In this document: positions 23,820-37,780 of the stretch, piece by piece | Layout: each line of letters begins with the position of its first letter | Numbering within the stretch: the first letter of the stretch is position 1 | Assembly (NCBI GenBank): GCA_014529385.2 | Contig: CM043969.1 | Location: 13,651,446-13,715,445, forward strand | DNA: 64,000 nucleotides | Reading direction: 5' to 3' | From: Adiantum capillus-veneris | Taxonomy: Eukaryota; Streptophyta; Polypodiopsida; Polypodiales; Pteridaceae | Notes under the pieces: model-generated | Databases searched by the model: none | What the model was told of the DNA's origin: nothing | Seen by the model: the letters and a program-made list of their open reading frames with translations, nothing else | Program-made: the position numbers and the translations under genes

Positions 23820-24475
23820 CCCAGTTTGTGAATCTAAGAAAACACACACACAAATGGTATCTCAAAACCACTAGAATTTTATTCACCATATTTATATGTA
23901 GAACTCCTAGTAAGAAATTTATTTAAGGTAAAGTCGTTGTTAGAATCCTTGCAACCATTTTCAGCATTCGTACACCAAACACCACTTGTCTAAAATACAA
24001 TCTACTAACTCAACATTTTCCATCCTACACTTTATTAAAGATGAGTACTTAAAGTGAAAACTAAAAGCCACCCTTGTTGAGGAAACATGGATACAAGGTC
24101 CACCAAATGTCCAACCTAGACTACAAGAAAATAATTAGAGATTTGGCTTAGATTTGGATTCAAAGGCCACCACTTATTCAAGTAAGATAACTCCACTTGT
24201 TTAAGACAGTAATGTTTGAAGCCCCACCACTTGTCCAACCTAGACATTGATTAAATTTTGGTAAGATTTATCACAAATCTAGAGTAGAATCAAGATTCTA
24301 TGGCCAAGGTAGTCAAATATGTTAGACAACACACAAAGCATAAGAGCACTCTAGATTCTCGTTGAGCATAAACTAAACAATAATCAAATGTTATATTCAC
24401 TTGAGATTTCATCCATGAAAAATGAAAATGATGCATGTACTTGAGATTTCCATCCATGTACAATACTTTACAATG

Positions 24476-27400
24476 TCAAGTAAAGTTATAGTCAGCAAAC
24501 AACTCTTCTCCTGCTTCAACTTGACAAATAGTCTCAATGCATACATGGCCATATTCTTCTGACTTGATGTGTGAAGAGGTGCATTTATGCCAAGGTGGCA
24601 AATTTGGATCAAATGTATAGCGTACGTTGGGACAGACATTTGTACTGTGAGAACTATTTATATAGCCCGACACGTTTCCTTCTTCTACACAACCAATAAT
24701 GTATGATTGATCTTCCTCTTCTTCTATGTTTGGATCCTCTAGAAGAGAATATTTATAAGCTCTTGGAAATATTTTGCATATCTTTTTCCAGTCTTGAAAT
24801 CTATACTTATGCCCTCCATAGTTTAGAATAGTCAAACCACTTTCCAGGGTAGTATGCACAAATAGCCCATAACCAGCTCCTTCAATACATGAAAGTCGCA
24901 CTTCAAAATCCACACCGTTAATATGGAAAATTACATCTTTGGGAATAGGAAAAGTTGGTGTCCCAAAAGGATCTTCATGCCAATCATAGTGTGAAATACA
25001 TCTAGTTTTTATATCACTTAACTCCTTTGTGTCTGCAAAAAGAAGAAAATATTATGCATAAAATAATGACAATATCAAAGAAAGATATCATTATTTTATA
25101 GTCCAATAGGTCCATTGTATGGAAGACTTAGAGTGCCTCTTACATGGTGCCTCCAAGGTTTCCAAAAAATAAAATCATTGGAAAAAAAAGGCCACTGTGT
25201 CTCCAATCTATTGCCCATTTGAAGCATAGAGAGAACCAAGGTCCACCACTTGTCCAAGCTAGACATGGAGCATTGACACAAGATCCAACACTTATCCAAG
25301 AACCCTATAGTATATGTGGTAACATGGGATGCATTGATGCAACAAAAGTAGTCTAGCCTCCTCATCCATCTCTTTTTTCTTGTAGCCTAGAGGGATTAGT
25401 TTCAAGGTCTATCACTAGTCAAAAACTACACATAGAACATTGATACAAGGTTCCACCACATGTGAAACCTATCATCTCTAGTAGCATGGATGGTTTGATA
25501 TCAAGGTTCATCGCGTGTCCTACCTATACTCTATTGTAGCATATAGATTCTGGTTTGGTGGTACTACACTTGTCCAAACTTGGCTTGTTGTTGATATCTG
25601 GAGGTAATCAAGGGTCCTCCACTTGTCCAAGTTAGGCATATAAAACAATTGCAAGGTCCACCATGTGTACAACATATGATTGATTATAGCATGCATGGTC
25701 TTATTTCATGGGCAACCATCTTCTCTCCAACATGTGTCCAACCTCGGCTCCATTGAAGCATGGAGAGAAGCAAGGTCCACCACTTATCAAAGCTATTATT
25801 TTCTCCCAGTGCTTTCAAAACCCATAATACGTTGTACATGGGGGGGGGGGATTCTTGTTTCAAGGTCCACCACTTGGCTAAGATTGGATCCATTGAAACA
25901 TAAAGAGAAGCAAGCTCTACCATTTGTCCAAGCTAGGAGCCATTGAAACATGAAAACCCCATAATATGTTGTATACGGGGGGTGTTTTTCAAGGTCTACC
26001 ACTTGTCTAAGCTATGGTCCATTGGAACATGGAGAGAAGCAAAGCTCCACCACTTTTCTAAGCTAGGATCCATTGAAACATGGAGAGAAGCAAGCTCCAT
26101 TGTTTGTCTAAGCTAGGCTCCATTGGAACATGGAGAAAACAAGCTCCACCACTTGCCTATTATTGCATAGAGATTCTGGTTTGAAGGTCCACCACTTGTC
26201 CAACCTTGCCTTCATGTATGGAGATAATCAAGAGTGCAATGCTTCTCTAAGCTAGGGACATAAAAGAGTTTCAAGGTCCACTACATATACGATCTATGAT
26301 GGGTTGTAGCATGGGAGGTTTCATTTTAAGGTTGACCACTTCTCCAGCTCCGCTTGTCCAACCTCAGATCCATTGAAGAATGGAGAATAAAGGTGTACCA
26401 ACTCTCCAAAATAGGCAAGACAATCTCTATAAAACCCATGAATTGTTAATATATGCTATGCTGTGGAGTTTTGTTTGAAGTTCCACTCCTTATCCAAGCT
26501 ACAATCCATTGAAGCATGGAACTAAGTAAGATATATCTCTAGTCCAAGATAGGATCCATTGAAACATAGAGAGAATCAAGGTCCACCACTTGTCCAAGCT
26601 ATGCATGGGTAATTGATATAAGGACCACTACGTTTTCACCTATACTATGCTCTATCATGGATGGTTTCATATCCCACCAATTTTCCAACCTATTTAGTAG
26701 GTTGTATTATGGGGGTTTGGTTTCAAGGTACTTCACTTGTCTAAGGTGGGTTCCATTGAACCATGGAGAGAAACTATGTCTACCACTTGTCCGAAATATG
26801 CTCCTTTAAAACATAAAAACAAGGTCCACCACTTGTCCAAGCTAAAGTTTCTCTCCATTGAAGCATGGAGAGAAACAAGGTCTACCACCTGTCCAAAATA
26901 TGCTCCATTGAAACATAAAAGCAAGGTCCACCACTTGTCCAAGCTAATATAACAAATGGGTGTTGGTTACAAGGTGTACCACACTTGTCTAAACTAGTCT
27001 TCATGCAAGGTCTACCACATGTCCAAGCTATATGAGCTTGTTTTGAAGGTCTACCACACCTCTTGAAATTAGGATCCATGTAAGGTCCACCTTTTGTCAA
27101 GCTATGCATTTAATGAGTACTAAAACTAAGTAAATTGCAGTACTTAAATACCTTTCCAAGCTCATTAAGATTTTGGTCTCTAAGGCCGGCCACCACCACA
27201 TGTCTAATCTATGCTCTAATTGATTACTTATGCTAGTTCTCAAAGTCCAAACATAAGCTCCCTTCTAGCAAGGTTAGTTTAAATTTAGGCTCCAGCACCT
27301 GTCTAAGCTAGGTTCAATTTATGAAGCATCACCATTTAACCATGCTACGATCTAATGTATCATATCAAGGGGGTATTGATAAAAGGTCCAAAACTTATTG

Positions 27401-30280
27401 AGTTCAAGCTCTTAAGTAATTAAGTCTTTGTGAGTATTAAATGTTATAGTTTTAGTCTACAGATCCACCATTCAAAAACTCAAGTAATTTACTATTTACA
27501 TTCAAACCTTGAATGCTTGAGATAAAAAATACAAACTCAATCAATACTATATAAAGCAAAATCTAACATTAAGAGTATCAAATCAGTAACAAGAAACACT
27601 AACATGCACAAGAAACTCAAAACATACGTGTCTCCATTTCCAAAAAGTCCTCCATTGACAGAGGATGGTGTTGTTGTTGTTCTTCTTCTCTTTGTGGAGA
27701 GCACTCCTCTGTAACAGGCACAATGTCGCCTGATTGCGAAGTGGATTGTTGAAGTCCAGCCCATTTTTCTATATCTTCATGAGACTTAACAAAGTCTAGC
27801 AGCATGGTCTCCACGCTTTTTGCCTCCTCCACACTATCAATTAAGCAGATAACTTCTTTTTTCTGTTGTATTCCTTCTTGTGCAACCAAGGAGCCATCAC
27901 CAAAAACATCAACAAGCTTGCGGTCTTCAAAACAATATGTACGAATGTAGTGCTTGACCAAAGCTCTTTTTTTGGCCTCCAAATATTGCAAATCTGACAT
28001 ATCGTTATCTGCTACTTGAAGAAGAGAACAATCAATTGGCATGGGATGTTCCTCTGATCTTCTTCTCAGGTCTTCAAATGCATTGCCTTGTCCCAAGAAG
28101 GCAATAACTGTTAGGAATTGAATTGCTCCTTTGCAAGGAGCTGATGGAAAGTGATGCAATGCACCACAACAATGGTAGCTCAGATTATCTCCCATGGCGT
28201 GAAAGGCACATTGCAATTTTGTGAAGTTAGTGAAATCCACAAATGCAAGAAAGACAAATCCAGGATCTGTTGACCCTCCAGCAATAGCCAAGATCCCATC
28301 CAAAGCATTGTTAAATGTCTCCTCACTCCACTTCAAATTGCCTCCAACGTTTTTTGTCATATCTAAAACACATAAGCCAATAGGCACTTTATTATTGAAG
28401 TGGCGCATCAAGTAGAGATTGCCTTCCATTTGTAGGCTCACCACATAGATTGACCATGGCAAATCTCTAGGCTCAGTTTTCTCCTTTTGAAGGTGAATTG
28501 CCCATTGCATGTATTTTATTGCTCCATCTGGAAAAGCCATTTTCTTTGTTCCACGCGTCAAACTAGATCTGATCCATTCCTCGCATAGCATTAAAATTGT
28601 TTTATAAACAACATCATTGATGTTATACATTTTGACCACCTCCTCCCAGTCTTTACATGGTGAAGACTCATTCAAATTGTTGAAGCCTTCAAGAAGTGCA
28701 TCTTGAATCAATTTGTCTTGCTTCAACTGCTTGATTCGATCATACATGTCAGTTGCATCACCATCCTTTGCACTCTTTGACAGTAAAATCTTCTCATCTC
28801 TAATCTCTTCTTGAATAGTCTTTACCTCTGATTCCTCAAGGCCACAAAGGTATCTAAATACAGTTGTTGGGGGTTTCTTATTCTCCTCTTCTAGATTTTC
28901 AATGATTTCTATCCAGCAATCATAAACTAAATCAGAGTACGTGACCATGTGTGCCTGTTTAGCAATCCAACTTGCTGCTGCACTCATTCTTGCCAATCGA
29001 AGAAAACCCTAAAAAGAAATAGAGAAATAATTAAACTATTGAGCAAGATTTGTTAATTAAACACTATCAAAAAGACAAAGAAAATAACTTACATCCCATC
29101 CGGCACGAGATGCATGTCCCTCTGCAATTCCACTTGCTGCCTTTGGTGGTCGTCCTGAGAAGATCCATTGACTCCGTAAATGTCTCAATATTTGGCTGTA
29201 AGGTTGCTTGACATACAATGCCTGAGCCTCCTCATTTGCAATGGCAGATATAGCAGTTGCAACAAATGGAGGAGCATTCACAACAATGCGAGCCTTTCTA
29301 AATTTATACACGCTAATCAGTCTTTCAAAGATCTCTTTGTTGTTTTGTTCATTGTGAAGCAAAACTTTTGCAGCATAGATTGAATGCTGCCCATCAAGAA
29401 TCCAATAATGATAATCTTTAATTTTTTGCTCCTCTACCTCTTCTACTGCCAAAGGAGTCCCCTTCTTTGATTTTGCATTTCGAACAGGCATCAAATATGC
29501 ACATGCTGCAGGCTTGGTCGTACTCCGTGAAAATCCAAATAACACACTTTCAGCGTGTTTTTTATCCATAATACGTGCATTATAGTGATCAGGAGCAAGC
29601 CAACAATTTTGAATAGGGATATCAAATTCCCTATATTGGAAAGGAAAATAATTTATGTACTTATTCATTCCACCTGTATCTTTTTCTTGTCCTTTCATGG
29701 CCTCAGCTTCTAAAACATCTGGATCCACAATTCTCATCTTTGACATTGAACCCTCTGTTGATGAGGATGCCAAAGATGCCTTGTCTACATCCAAAATGGA
29801 ACTAGTTCGCTTAGCTTCTACTTTCTGCACTTTTGCTTGCTTCTTTGTGGATGGTGGTCGTGAAGCTTTCACCTTTTTTCGTTGTAGTGTGGCAATGATG
29901 GAGCTTTGAAGTTGATCTGCTGTGATATTTGGATTTGATTCTGCAAACTTCCATCCTCGAGAAAACATTGTCTCTTCTTTGTTTCTAGACATGCGCTCCA
30001 ATGCATATGCTCCTGGAGATAGTTGAAATTCTAGATTCATTGGAACTAGAATGTCAATGCATTCCACCTCTGGATGACTATCAACTACAGAGACAGATGC
30101 TTCCACAACTTGTCCAACATCTTCAAACAAGCTGTCATTCTCCTTTTTGGCAATAAATAGATGCACCTTATGAAATTGTGCACCCTCTATACCATGTATG
30201 TCCAAATACCATTTCCTAAGATCATTGCAAGTATAGTCAACTGAGACAGCAACCCTTGCAACCTGTTTTTTTGGAGCCAT
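24476..30280 (-). CDS. ParB-like / methyltransferase-like / SET-domain fusion gene (three coding exons)
   Basis: Exons 30280-29093, 29008-27628 and 25032-24476 join by GT..AG introns (84 bp, then 2595 bp) in matching phase, giving 1041 codons plus TGA. The ATG lies five bases after an acceptor (TTTCAG), so a leader exon is likely upstream. Residues 1-395 include a basic Lys/Pro linker and WILDGQHSIYAAK at about 293, resembling the DGxHR motif of ParB-like domains. Residues 600-800 resemble a beta-class DNA amino-methyltransferase: LCVLDMTKN sits where DPPY is expected, then helices and a GFVFLAF strand, then LVDVFGDGSLVAQEG at about 761 like the FxGxG cofactor loop. The catalytic motif is degenerate. 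Residues 897-1041 are a SET domain (GAGYGLF, N..HS...CPN, GEELFADYNF) without a post-SET region. ParB-methyltransferase fusions are known in phages and mobile DNA; adding SET suggests a chromatin modifier. SET is the surest call, methyltransferase the least. Confidence 0.65.
25230..27110 (+). repeat. Motif array inside the large intron of the fusion gene
   Basis: Many copies of AAGGTCCACCACTTGTCCAA and variants, with CTCCATTGAAACATGGAGAG between them, fill most of the 2595-bp intron 25033-27627. They are more diverged than in the arrays to the left and right and show no clean larger period. The orientation matches the right-hand array. Confidence 0.85.
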
Positions 30281-30354
30281 CTTTCCTGAAACAAAAAAAA
30301 CCAAATGTTATTTTAACATATACTTTTTTGTAATGGATTAAGTTTGTGTGAATA

Positions 30355-33300
30355 CAAGTTCCACCACTTGTTCAAGCTAGATCTAAGCAAGTATACATAG
30401 TGATCATTTAAGCTAGTAAACTAAGGGAAGGGAGAAGTAAGGTCCACCACTTGTCCAAGCTCAGCTCTAGACAACATGGAGAGATTCAAGGTCTACTAAT
30501 TGTCTAATATAGGCTAACTATATTGAAACATAGAGAGAAGCAAAGGTCCACCACTTGTCCAATCTAGGGTCCATTGAAACATGGAGAGAAGGATGCTCCA
30601 CCATTTGTCCAAAATAGGCTCCATTGAAACATGAAGAGAAGCAAGATGCACCATGTCTTTGAGATGCTAGGCTCCATTGAAATACCTTAAACCCATGATA
30701 TTTTGTATATGTGGGGTTTAAATTCAAGGTCCACCACTTGTCCAACCTATTATCCCTAGTAGCATGAGTGGTTTGGTCTCAAGATTCACCACTTTTCCAC
30801 TCTATGTCATTATATTAAGAAGATCTGGGTGTTAAGGTCCACCACTTGTCCAACCTATAAGGCAATATCTTAAATGGTATTATTTACCACCACTTGGAAT
30901 GCACATGATGGGTTTTACATAGGGGTATGGTTCCAAGGTCCACCACTTGTCCAAGCTAACTCTATTGAAACATAGAGAGAATCAAAGGTCCACCACTTGT
31001 CCAAGCTAGGCTCCATTGAAACATGGAGAGAAGGATGCTCCACCATTTGTCCAAGCCACGTTTGATTGAAACATGAAGAGAAACAAGCTGCACCATGTCT
31101 CCAAAATGCTAGGCTCCATTGAAATATCTTAAACCCATGATATTTCGTACACGGGGGGTTTACATTCAAGGTCCACCACTTGTCCAACCTATTATCACTA
31201 GTAGCATGAGTGGTTTGATGTCAAGATTCACCACTTTTCCACTCTATGTCATTATATTAAGAAGATCTGGGTGTTAAGGTCCACCACTTGTCCAACCTAT
31301 AAGGCTATATCTTAAAGGGTATTCTTTCTCACCACTTGGAATGACCATGATAGGTTTTACATGGGGGTTTGGTTCCAAGTTCCACCACTTGTCCAAGCTA
31401 ACTCTATTGAAACATAGAGAGAAGCAAAGGTCCACCACTTGTCTAAGCTAGGGTCCATTGAAACATGGAGAGAAGGATGCTCCACCATTTTTCCAAGATA
31501 GGCTCCATTGAAACATGAAGAGAAGCAAGCTGCACCATGTCTCCAAGATGCTAAGATCCATTGAAATACCTTAAACCCATGATATTTTGTACATGGGGAG
31601 TTTACATTCAAGGTCCACCACTTGTCCAACCTATTATCTCTAGTAGCATGAGTGGTTTGGTCTCAAGATTCACCACTTTTCCACTCTATGTCATTACGTT
31701 AAGAAGATCTGGGTGTTAAGGTCGACCACTTGTCCAACCTATAAGGGTATATCTTAAAGGGTATTCTTTCTCACCACTTGAAATGTCCATGATATGTTTT
31801 ACATGGGGGTTTGGCTCCAAGGTCCACCACTTGTCCAAGCTAACTCTATTGAAACATAGAGAGAAACAAAGGTCCACCACTTGTCCAAGCTAGGCTCCAT
31901 TGAAACATGGAGAGAAGGATCCTCTACCATTTGTCGAAGCTAACTCTATTGAAACATGGGGGGTTTACATTCAAGGTCCACCACTTGTCCAACCTATTAA
32001 CGCTAGTAGCATGAGTGGTTTGGTCTCAAGATTCACCACTTTTTCACTCTATGTCATTATATTAAGAATATTTGGGTGTTAAGGTCCACCACTTGTCCAA
32101 CTATAAGGCTATATCTTAAGGGTTGTTCTTTCTCACCACTTGGAGTGACCAGCATAGGTTTTACATGGGGGTTTTGTTTCAAGGTCCACCACTTCTCCAA
32201 GCTAACTCTATTGAAACATAGAGAGAATCAAAGGTCCACCACTTGTCCAAGCTAGGGTCCATTGAAACATGGAGAGAAGGATGCTCCACCATTTGTCCAA
32301 GATACGCTCCATTGAAACATGAAGAGAAGCAAGCTACACCATGTCTCCAAGATGCTAGGCTCCATTGAAATACCTCAAATCCATGATATTTTGAACATGG
32401 GGGGTTTACATTGAAGGTCCACCACTTGTCCAACCTATTATCTCTAGTAGCATGAGTGGTTTGGTCTCAAGATTCACCATTTTTCCACTCTATGTCATTC
32501 TATTAAGAATATCTGGGTGCTAAGGTCCACCACTTGTCCAACCTATAAGGCTATATCTTAAACTTTATTCTTTCTCACCACTTGGAGTTACCAAGATAGG
32601 TTTTACATGGGAGTTTGGTTCCAAGGCCCACCACTTGTCCAAGCTAACTCTATTGAAACATAGAGAGAAGCAAAGGTCCACCACTTGTCCAAGCTAGGCT
32701 CCATTGAAACATGGAGAGAAGGATGTTCCACCATTTGTCCAAGATAGGCTCCATTGAAACATGAAGGGAAGCAATCTGCACCATGTCTCCAAGATGCTAG
32801 GCTCCATTGAAATACCTTAAACCCATGATATTTCGTACATGGGGGGTTTACATTCAAGGTCCACCACTTGTCCAACCTATTATTCTTAGTAGCATGAGTG
32901 GTTTGGTCTCAAGATTTACCACTTTTCCACTCTATGTCGTTATATTATGAAGATCTAGGTTTTAAGGTCGACCACTTGTCCAACCTATAAGGCTAGATCT
33001 TAAAGGGTATTATTTCTCACCACTTGGAATGACCATGATATGTTTTACATGGGGGTTTGGTTTCAAGGTCCACCACTTGTCCAAGCTAACTCTATGGAAA
33101 CATAGAGAGAAGCAAAGGTCCACCACTTGTCCAAGCTAGGCTCCACTAAGACATTTAGAGAAGGATGATCCCCCATTGGTGGAAGATAGGCTTTATTGAA
33201 ACATGAAAAGAAGCAATTTGCACCATGTCTCCAAGATTCTAGGATCCATTGAAATACCTTAAACCCACGATATTGTTTACATGTGGGGTTTAACGTCAAG

Positions 33301-36300
33301 GCCAGTCACTTTTCCAAGCTATTATCCCTAGTAGCATGAGTGGTTTGGTCTCAGGATTCACCACTTTTCCACTCTATGTCATTACGTTAAGAAGATCTGG
33401 GTGTTAAGGTCGACCACTTATCCAACCTATAAGGGTATATCTTAAAGGGTATTCTTTCTCACCACTTGAAATGTCCATGATATTTTTTACATAGGGGTTT
33501 GGTTCCAAGGTCCACCCCTTATCCAAGCTAACTTTATTCTTCTCATAGAGAGAAGCAAAAGGTCCACCACTTGTCCAAGCTAGGCTCCATTGAAACATGG
33601 AGAGAAGGATGCTCCACCATTTGTCAAAGCTAACTCTATTGAAACATGGAAGGTTTACATTCAAGGTCCACCAGTTGTCCAACCTATTAACGCTAGTAGC
33701 ATGAGGGGTTTGGTCTCAAGATTCACCACTTTTTCACTCTGTGTCATTATATTAAGAATATTTGGGTATTAAGGTCCACCACTTGTCCAACCTATAAGAC
33801 TATATCTTAATGGTTATTCTTTCTGACCACTTGGAGTGACCATGAAAGGTTTTACATGGGGGTTTGGTTCCAAGGTCCACCACTTGTCCAAGCTAACTCT
33901 ATTGAAACATAGAGAGAAGCAAAGGTCCACCACTTGTCTAAGCTAGGGTCTATTGAAACATGGAGAGAAGGATGCTCCACCATTTGTCCAAGATAGACTC
34001 TATTGAAACATGAAGAGAAGCAAGCTGCACCATATCTCCAAGATGCTAGCCTCCATCGAAATACCTTAAACCCACGTTATTTTGTACATGGGGAGTTTAC
34101 ATTCAAGATCAACAATTTGTCCAACCTATTATCGCTAGTAGCATGAGTGGTTTGCTCTCAAGATTCACCACTTTTCCACTCTCTGTCATTATATTAAGAA
34201 TATTTGGGTGTTAAGGTCCACCACTTGTCCAACCTATAAGACTATATGTTAATGGTTATTCTTTCTCACCCCTTGAAAGACTATATCTTAATGGTTATCC
34301 CTAGCTATTATTGCTAGTAGCCTGAGTGGTTTGGTCTCAAGATTCACCACTTTTATTAAGAATATGTGGGTGTTAAGGTCCACCACTTGTCCCACCTACA
34401 AGGCTACATCTTAAAGGTTATTCTTTCTTACTACTTGGAGTGACCATGATAGGTTTTACATGGGGGTTTGGTTCCAAGGTCCACCACTTGTCCAAGCTAA
34501 CTCTATTGAAACATAGAGAGAAGCAAAGGTCCACCCCTTGTCTAAGCTAGGGTCCATTGAAACATGGAGAGAAGGATGCTCCACCATTTGTCCAAGGTAG
34601 GCTCCATTGAAACATGAGGAGAATCAAGGTGCACCATGTCTCCAAGATGCTAGGCTCCATCGAAAAACATTAAACCCACGATATGTCGTAGATGAGGGGT
34701 TTACATTCAAGGTCCAACACTTGTCCAAGCTATTATTGCTAGTAGCCTGAGTGGTTTGGTCTCAAGATTCACCACTTTTCCACTCTATGTCATTATATTA
34801 AGAATATGCGCGTGTTAAGGTCCACCACTTGTCCAACCTATAAGGCTACATCTTAAAGGTTATTCTTTATTACCACTTGGAGTGACCATGATAGGTTTTA
34901 CACGGGGGTTTGGTTCCAAGGTCCACCACTTGTCCAAGCTAACTCTATTGAAACATAGAGAGAAACAAAGGTCCACCACTTGTCCAAGCTAGGGTCCATT
35001 GAACCATGGAGAGAAGGATGCTCCACCATTTGTCCAAGATAGGCTCCATTGAAACATGACGAGAAGCAAGCTGCACCATGTCTCCAAGATAATAGGCTCC
35101 ATCAAAATACATTAAACCCATGATATTTCGTAGATGAGGGGTTTACATTCAAGGTCCACCACTTGTCCAAGCTATTATTGCTAGTAGCCTCAGTGGTTTG
35201 GTCTCAAGATTCACCACTTTTATTAAGAATATGTAGGTGTTAAGGTCCACCACTTGTCCAACCTATAAGGCTACATCTTAAAGGTTATTCTTTCTTACTA
35301 CTTGGAGTGACCATGATAGGTTTTACATGGGGGTTTGGTTCCAAGGTCCACCACTTGTCCAAGCTAACTCTATTGAAACATAGAGAGAAGCAAAGGTCCA
35401 CCCCTTGTCTAAGCTAGGGTCCATTGAAACATGGAGAGAAGGATGCTCTACCATTTGTCCAAGGTAGGCTCCATTGAAACATGAGGAAAAGCAAGGTGCA
35501 CCATGTCTCCAAGATGCTAGGCCCCATCGAAAAACATTAAACCCACGATATGTCGTAGATGAGGGGTGTACATTCAAGGTCCACCACTTGTCCAAGCTAT
35601 TATTGCTAGTAGCCTGAGTGGTTTGGTCTCAAGATTCACCACTTTTCCACTCTATGTCATTATATTAAGAACATGCACGTGTTATGGTCCACCACTTGTC
35701 CAACCTATAAGGCTACATCTTAAAGGTTATTCTTTATTACCACTTGGAGTGACCATGATAGGTTTTACATGGAGGTTTGCTTCCAAGGTCCACCACTTGT
35801 CCAAGCTAACTCTATTGAAACATAGAGAGAAACAAAGGTCCACCACTTGTCCAAGCTAGGGTCCATTGAAACATGGAGAGAAGGATGCTCCACCATTTGT
35901 CCAAGATAGGCTCCATTGAAACATGACGAGAAGCAAGCTGCACCATGTCTCCAAGATGCTAGGCTCCATCGAAATACATTAAACCCACGATATTTCGTAG
36001 ATGAGGGGTTTACATTCAAGGTCCACCACTTGTCCAGGCTATTATTGCTAGTAGCCTGAGTGGTTTGGTCTCAAGATTCACCACTTTTATTAAGAATATT
36101 AGGGTGTTAAGGTCCACCACTTGTCCAACCTATAAGGCTACATCTTAAAGGTTATTCTTTCTTACTACTTGGAGTGACCATGATAGGTTTTACATGGGGG
36201 TTTGGTTCCAAGGTCCACCACTTGTCCAAGCTAACTCTAATGAAACATAGAGAGAAGCAAAGGTCCACCCCTTGTCTAAGCTAGGGTCCATTGAAACATG

Positions 36301-37610
36301 GAGAGAAGGATACTCCACCATTTGTCCAAGGTAGGCTCCATTGAAACATGAGGAGAAGCAAGGTGCACCATGTCTCCAAGATGCTAGGCTCCATTGAAAA
36401 GCAGTAAACCCACGATATGTCGTAGATGAGGGGTGTACATTCAAGGTCCACCACTTGTCCAAGCGATTATTGCTAGTAGCTTGAGTGGTTTGGTCTCAAG
36501 ATTCACCATTTTTCCACTCTATATCATTATATTAAGAATATGCGCGTGTTAAGGTCTACCACTTGTCCAACCTATAAGGCTACATCTTAAAGGTTATTCT
36601 TTATTACCACTTGGAGTGACCATGATAGGTTTTACATGGGGCTTTGGTTCCAAGGTCCACCACTTGTCCAAGCTAACTCTATTGAATCATAGAGAGAAGC
36701 AAAGGTCCACTACTTGTCTAAGCTAGGCTCCATTGAAACATGGAGAGAAGGATGCTCCACCATTTGTCGAAGCTATCTCTATTGAAACATGGGGGGTTTA
36801 TGTTCAAGGTCCACCACTTGTCCAAGCTATTAGTGCTAGTAGCATGAGTGGTTTTGTCTCAAGATTCACCACTTTTTCACTCTATGTCATTATATTAAGA
36901 ATATTAGGGTGTTAAGGTCCACCACTTGTCCAACCTATAAGGCTATATCTTAAAGGTTATTCTTTCTCACCACTTGGAGTGACCATGATAGGTTTTAAAT
37001 GGGGGTTTGGTTCCAAGGTCCACCACTTGTCCAAGCTAACTCTATTGAATAATAGAGAGAAGCAAAGGTCCACCACTTGTCCAAGCTAGGGTCCATTGAA
37101 ACATGGAGAGAAGGATGCTCCACCATTTGTCCAAGATAGGCTCCATTGAAACATGAAGAGAAGCAAGATGCACGATGTCTCCAAGATGCTAGGCTCCATC
37201 GAAATACCTTAAACCCACGATATTTCGTAGATGGGGGGTTTACTTTCAAGGTCCACCACTTGTCCAAGCTATTATCGCTAGTAGCATGGTTTGGTCTCAA
37301 GATTCACCAGTTTTCCACTCTATGTCATTATATGAAGAATATCTGGATGTTAAGGTCCACCACTTGTCCAACCTATAAGGCTATATTCTAAATGATATTT
37401 TTTTTTACCACTTGGAATGTGCATGATATGTTTTACATCGGGTTTTGTTCCAAGGTCCACCACTTGTCCAAGCTAGATCTATTACATATATATTATACAT
37501 ACAATATTCAACTAGATTCCCTACCTATCATGTCCAGTAGCATGGATGCTCTAGCTTGAAGGTCCACCACTTGTCCAACCTATACTCTCTTATGTAAGGG
37601 AGATCTCGCT
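30355..37610 (+). repeat. Right satellite-like array (motif on the plus strand)
   Basis: About 15 large units of about 370-450 bp start near 30931, 31372, 31812, 32188, 32622, 33068, 33500, 33870, 34472, 34918, 35340, 35784, 36206, 36648 and 37012. A full unit carries four or five copies of AAGGTCCACCACTTGTCCAA, each followed by GCTA or CCTA, plus the spacer GATTCACCACTTTTCCACTC. Some units are internally deleted. The first block (30360-30500) is an inverted counterpart of the end of the left array (21600-21750). All long open frames here (with repeated DKWWT or LAWTSGGP) are repeat artefacts. Confidence 0.92.
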
Positions 37611-37612
37611 AT

Positions 37613-37780
37613 AAATTCAAAACCTTCCCGCTTAAATTTAAAATATCCCTCCCAAATCTTAAATATCCCGCCTAAATTTTAAACTATCCCGCCCAAATTT
37701 TAAAAGTTCAAACTTTTTTATAAAAATTTAAATTTTACTACTTAAATTTAAAATATTCCACGCGAAATTGATTTTAAATT
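37613..37780 (+). repeat. Degenerate short tandem repeat with CCCGCC cores
   Basis: Five or so monomers of about 20-22 bp read like AAATTTTAAACTATCCCGCC, in an otherwise AT-rich stretch just after the right array. The repeated TCCCGC core resembles E2F-type sites, but this may be chance in a simple repeat. Confidence 0.55.

Noticed and set aside
22671..30280. FCP1-like frame as a final exon of the ParB/SET gene
   Set aside because: The SET exon ends at TGA (24476-24478) and no donor with the right phase precedes it, so they are treated as two genes, although the FCP1-like exon does begin at an acceptor.
30518..37300. Many minus-strand frames of 60-100 residues with DKWWT, LAWTSGGP and SCFNGAYLG
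   Set aside because: They recur with every satellite unit, differ by frameshifts, and shadow the motif array; nothing suggests translation.
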